A stretch of DNA of 10,058 nucleotides from Globomyces pollinis-pini (Eukaryota; Chytridiomycota; Chytridiomycetes; Rhizophydiales; Globomycetaceae). The stretch spans positions 1 through 10,058 of the forward strand of contig MU621565.1 in NCBI GenBank assembly GCA_025399215.1, read 5' to 3'. Position numbers and translations under genes: made by a program. Of this stretch, positions 7,763-10,058 are shown in pieces; the first letter of the stretch is position 1, and every line of letters starts with the position of its first letter. The notes below the pieces were generated by a model, which worked only from the letters and a program-made list of their open reading frames with translations, was not told where the DNA came from and made no database searches.

Positions 7763-8365
7763 GGGTTAACCGAGCGAACGCTGTCTTCATTGGGTGCTTC
7801 GAAACACATTAGGTGCTTCGAAACAGCAAATGTAAATTTCGCTCTAATCGAACTATACCTGTATTTTTGGTTTGACAAAATCCACGATAGTTGATTTCTG
7901 AAGTTCAATTATTTTGGTTCCTGGTAATTAGTAATAACCTTCAAAGGAATTGAGTAGCCCATCCATGAACAATTGATAAGAAAGATCAAGGTAAAGATAT
8001 TGGATATGAAAACGCGTATAGTCCAGTTTGTTTCGTTCTGTTAACTTCGTAGCACCCCTAGAAACGAATTGTTAGTGGTCAATATCCATAGCAGTTGATG
8101 GAGTATGTTCGAAACCATACTTCATGGATTTTGACGGATTTACATTGAAACAGTCCAGATTGAGGAAATGCCAGAAATATCATAAGATGAAGGTTCTTTC
8201 GGATTTCACCACAATGAAGAGATCAAGCAGACGATTTATCAAAAGTTATAAAACGTAGCAATAAATAACTATAAAGAATGACTTAGGAGAGACCACAAAA
8301 TTTTCTGTTTTCTTGTTTTCTCTCGGTTTCCGTAATTAATTAGAATTCAGGTTCTTGAGAAAATA
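7763..8365. other. Diverged part of copy B, no gene seen
   Basis: Homologous to about 2299-2796 of copy A, with many substitutions and indels. The frame open in A at 2442-2705 has stops here, for example consecutive TGA TAA after CCATGAACAAT near 7960. Only the 19-bp duplication stands out. Confidence 0.45.
7793..7825 (+). repeat. 19-bp tandem duplication
   Basis: GGTGCTTCGAAACA occurs at 7793-7806 and 7812-7825. Copy A has no such doubling, so it is a small local duplication in copy B. Confidence 0.85.
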
Positions 8366-8437
8366 CAGGTTGGGGCTAAAATTAATGAAGAGGATAGGGC
8401 TAAAATTAATAAAGAGGATGGGGCTAAAATCATGGAT
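8366..8437 (+). repeat. 24-bp minisatellite, three units (copy B)
   Basis: Units at 8366-8389, 8390-8413 and 8414-8437 are homologous to 2797-2844, with one more unit. In frame they read VGAKINE-EDRAKINK-EDGAKIMD, preceded by LEK in both copies. Confidence 0.85.
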
Positions 8438-9119
8438 GTGGTATAGTTTTCAGTTCAATTGTTTCTTTTCAGACTGTTAAAAATTTTAATGCCAGGTAAA
8501 ACTGATCTCATTGAATGGTAAAAGGAAAGGAACTTACTTTAGGGTAAAGCTAGGAAAACACCTCTGACTGTATTCTACATCCAGTTTAACGACGACGGGA
8601 CATAACGTTTCTAACCATGTGTATACTACAATCTAATCGTATTAATTGATTACACTCTTACGTCTCTTCCGTTATTATACCTATTTCAACATCTCAATTA
8701 GTTTTATAGAATGTCATTTATCTTGTACATTATTACCTTTTATACACCTCAATATTTACAATATGTTACCCCTCCCCCAAAAAATTCAAGACAGCTGGGC
8801 TAATTTCTAACTTGGATAACGATTAAAGGTCACTAAAGTTTATTCAACGAACTCGGCATGTATTCTCCATCTTTGCTTCGTAATCTATTATTGTTAACGC
8901 TTATTTAACACTAATTCATTACATTGTTCAGTTTGATAGACTCCAAGTCTCGTAACAACAGTCATTAGTTTGCTGTTCAATTTGTTGTATTTACATTCAA
9001 ACTTTTGCTGGTGCCATTAGTCAAAATCGAGCTCTTACTTTACGCAAACGAGCTCATTTCAGCCATCAAACACGTGCACTTTTTATGTAGAGATATGTCG
9101 AGCTTCAAAGAATGTATTA
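8438..9119. other. Diverged part of copy B, no gene seen
   Basis: Matches about 2845-3480 of copy A in patches. A segment of about 120 bp around 8845-8965 has no counterpart there. No open frame or motif is recognised. Confidence 0.4.
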
Positions 9120-9430
9120 CTTCTCATGCTAAATAAACTGGTGATGCATATACATAATGTATCCTTGGACGACAAAAAAAAATGAAGGAATCAAAGACTG
9201 CTGAACGAGGTACACAAGTCAAGAGTGGCAACAAGCGAATCAATAAGAACCAATAAAGCAAAGAATGCAGTGAACACGTAGAGAATTGTGAATAAGGCGG
9301 ACAGATATATGAGAGGTACGAAAGCAATCAATGAATGTGGAATGGGTGAAATGCGAAACGATGATGGGGAAGAGAACTGCTAATGATAATTAGGAAAGAT
9401 GATACCAGTTACGTGTATAGGAGGTCGGTA
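9120..9430 (+). other. Purine-rich tract (copy B)
   Basis: Counterpart of 3541-4120, shorter and with more C. The reverse frame 9124-9327 is again a product of composition; its protein does not resemble that of copy A residue by residue. Confidence 0.5.
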
Positions 9431-9853
9431 GGCGTAGGATACTGATTAACTGATTAACTAGCCGAGAATTTATCAGACGAAGCAATGGCAGCATCGCTAC
9501 ATCACCAAATATATATATGCAGGGACTTCCTCCTAGAATAACCTAATATCCTGGAAGACTCGAAACTATTCATCACCCTCATCAATGTTCAACACCTTCT
9601 TTCATCTCTTATCTCTTTTGTTAGGTACTTTTTGATACTTTATTTAGTTGTACTAACAAATTGCATAATCTTACAATGCAAATGATCTCTTTGACATTAA
9701 CCACGGTACACCAGGGCATCAGCACTTCAATTAAGGATTTGTAGGCTTAATGCGATCAACCACCAACCCTTGGGGTGATACTCTAAATTAGATCTTCATT
9801 CCATATAACTCAAGTTACTGGAGCGACACAACCATCAAATGTTGCCAAGTTGA
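9431..9853. other. 3' part of copy B, no gene seen
   Basis: Matches 4110-4540 of copy A, for example GCATCGCTACATCACC near 9488 and TTCATTCCATATAACTCAAG near 9798. A short run of alternating TA lies near 9510. No coding sequence is recognised. Confidence 0.45.
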
Positions 9854-10058
9854 AAAAAAATCCAGGTGACACTTAGTCCAGGTAAAAAAGATTTTATTAA
9901 ATGGTAAAAGGAAATGTACCCCCTGTTAACCTGGAGAGAACACAATGGTAATCTTAAGATTAATGCAGCCAGTTACTCCATGACAGAAACTAAGTATTTT
10001 CAATCATGTACCATTTAACTATTGTGTAAATCTAATCGTATTTTGTGGATTACACTTG
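9854..10058 (+). repeat. Third, partial copy of the large repeat
   Basis: From the poly-A run at 9854 onward the sequence matches about 2911-3124 of copy A, not the part of the repeat that should follow in copy B. From 9964 to the end it is identical to 3030-3124; mismatches appear upstream (for example at 9963 and 9955). Copy B has its own more diverged equivalent at about 8495-8700, so this is an extra copy that enters mid-unit. Confidence 0.85.
9964..10058 (+). repeat. Terminal 95-bp perfect repeat, right end
   Basis: Identical to 3030-3124; the base before it differs (A at 9963, T at 3029). It ends exactly at the window end. Confidence 0.9.

Larger units (their letters stand above)
5657..9861 (+). 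repeat. Large direct repeat, copy B
   Basis: Second copy of the element described for copy A, starting at the base after the velvet stop codon. Compared with A it carries private sequence at 5835-6537 including a GC-rich island, an extra 0.4-kb internal duplication (7363-7762), a third minisatellite unit (8366-8437), and about 120 bp of extra sequence around 8845-8965. It lacks the 0.75-kb block found at 911-1687. Its right end meets a third partial copy in a poly-A tract near 9854. Confidence 0.85.

Overview
This AT-rich window (about one third G+C by eye) looks like nuclear DNA of a fungus. The reason is one gene at 4969-5656 (+). When four very short introns of 31, 34, 29 and 27 nt are removed, it reads as an uninterrupted 188-residue velvet-domain protein with the family landmarks in order: IRQQP..GRMCG, DPP.VVQ, the NTNFLVCHVTL strand, LFFVLSSLSIRYTG, VYSSKSYPGM and STAISRSFSHQG. 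The velvet family is known from fungi. I cannot place the species, nor say which velvet paralogue this is. No other gene in the window can be supported with confidence.

The rest is mostly repeated, degenerate DNA. A sequence of more than 4 kb occurs twice in the same orientation: copy A at 1-4540 and copy B at 5657-9861. The only unpaired stretch between them is 4541-5656, which holds the velvet gene. Copy B begins at the base after the velvet stop codon, so the gene's 3' flank, including an AATAAA 35 nt past the stop, is part of the repeat. The two copies are very similar in patches (1-166, and about 1790-2298) and strongly diverged elsewhere. Each has private segments: an AT-rich block with nested palindromes in copy A (911-1687), and a block including a roughly 51% G+C island in copy B (5835-6537). 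A third fragment starts near 9854 and runs to the window end.

The first 95 bases are a perfect copy of 5657-5751, and the last 95 bases are a perfect copy of 3030-3124. Both matches stop at exactly 95. This is what a de Bruijn-graph contig broken at repeat k-mers would look like. The window is therefore probably a whole contig, and the sequence beyond each end is unknown.

No rRNA, tRNA, CRISPR array or bacterial operon structure was seen. Open frames of 60-110 codons are frequent here, but most are not preserved between the two repeat copies, so they are treated as chance or decayed. If the true genes here have 27-37 nt introns, ordinary ORF scanning would miss them, and further split exons may exist that I could not prove.
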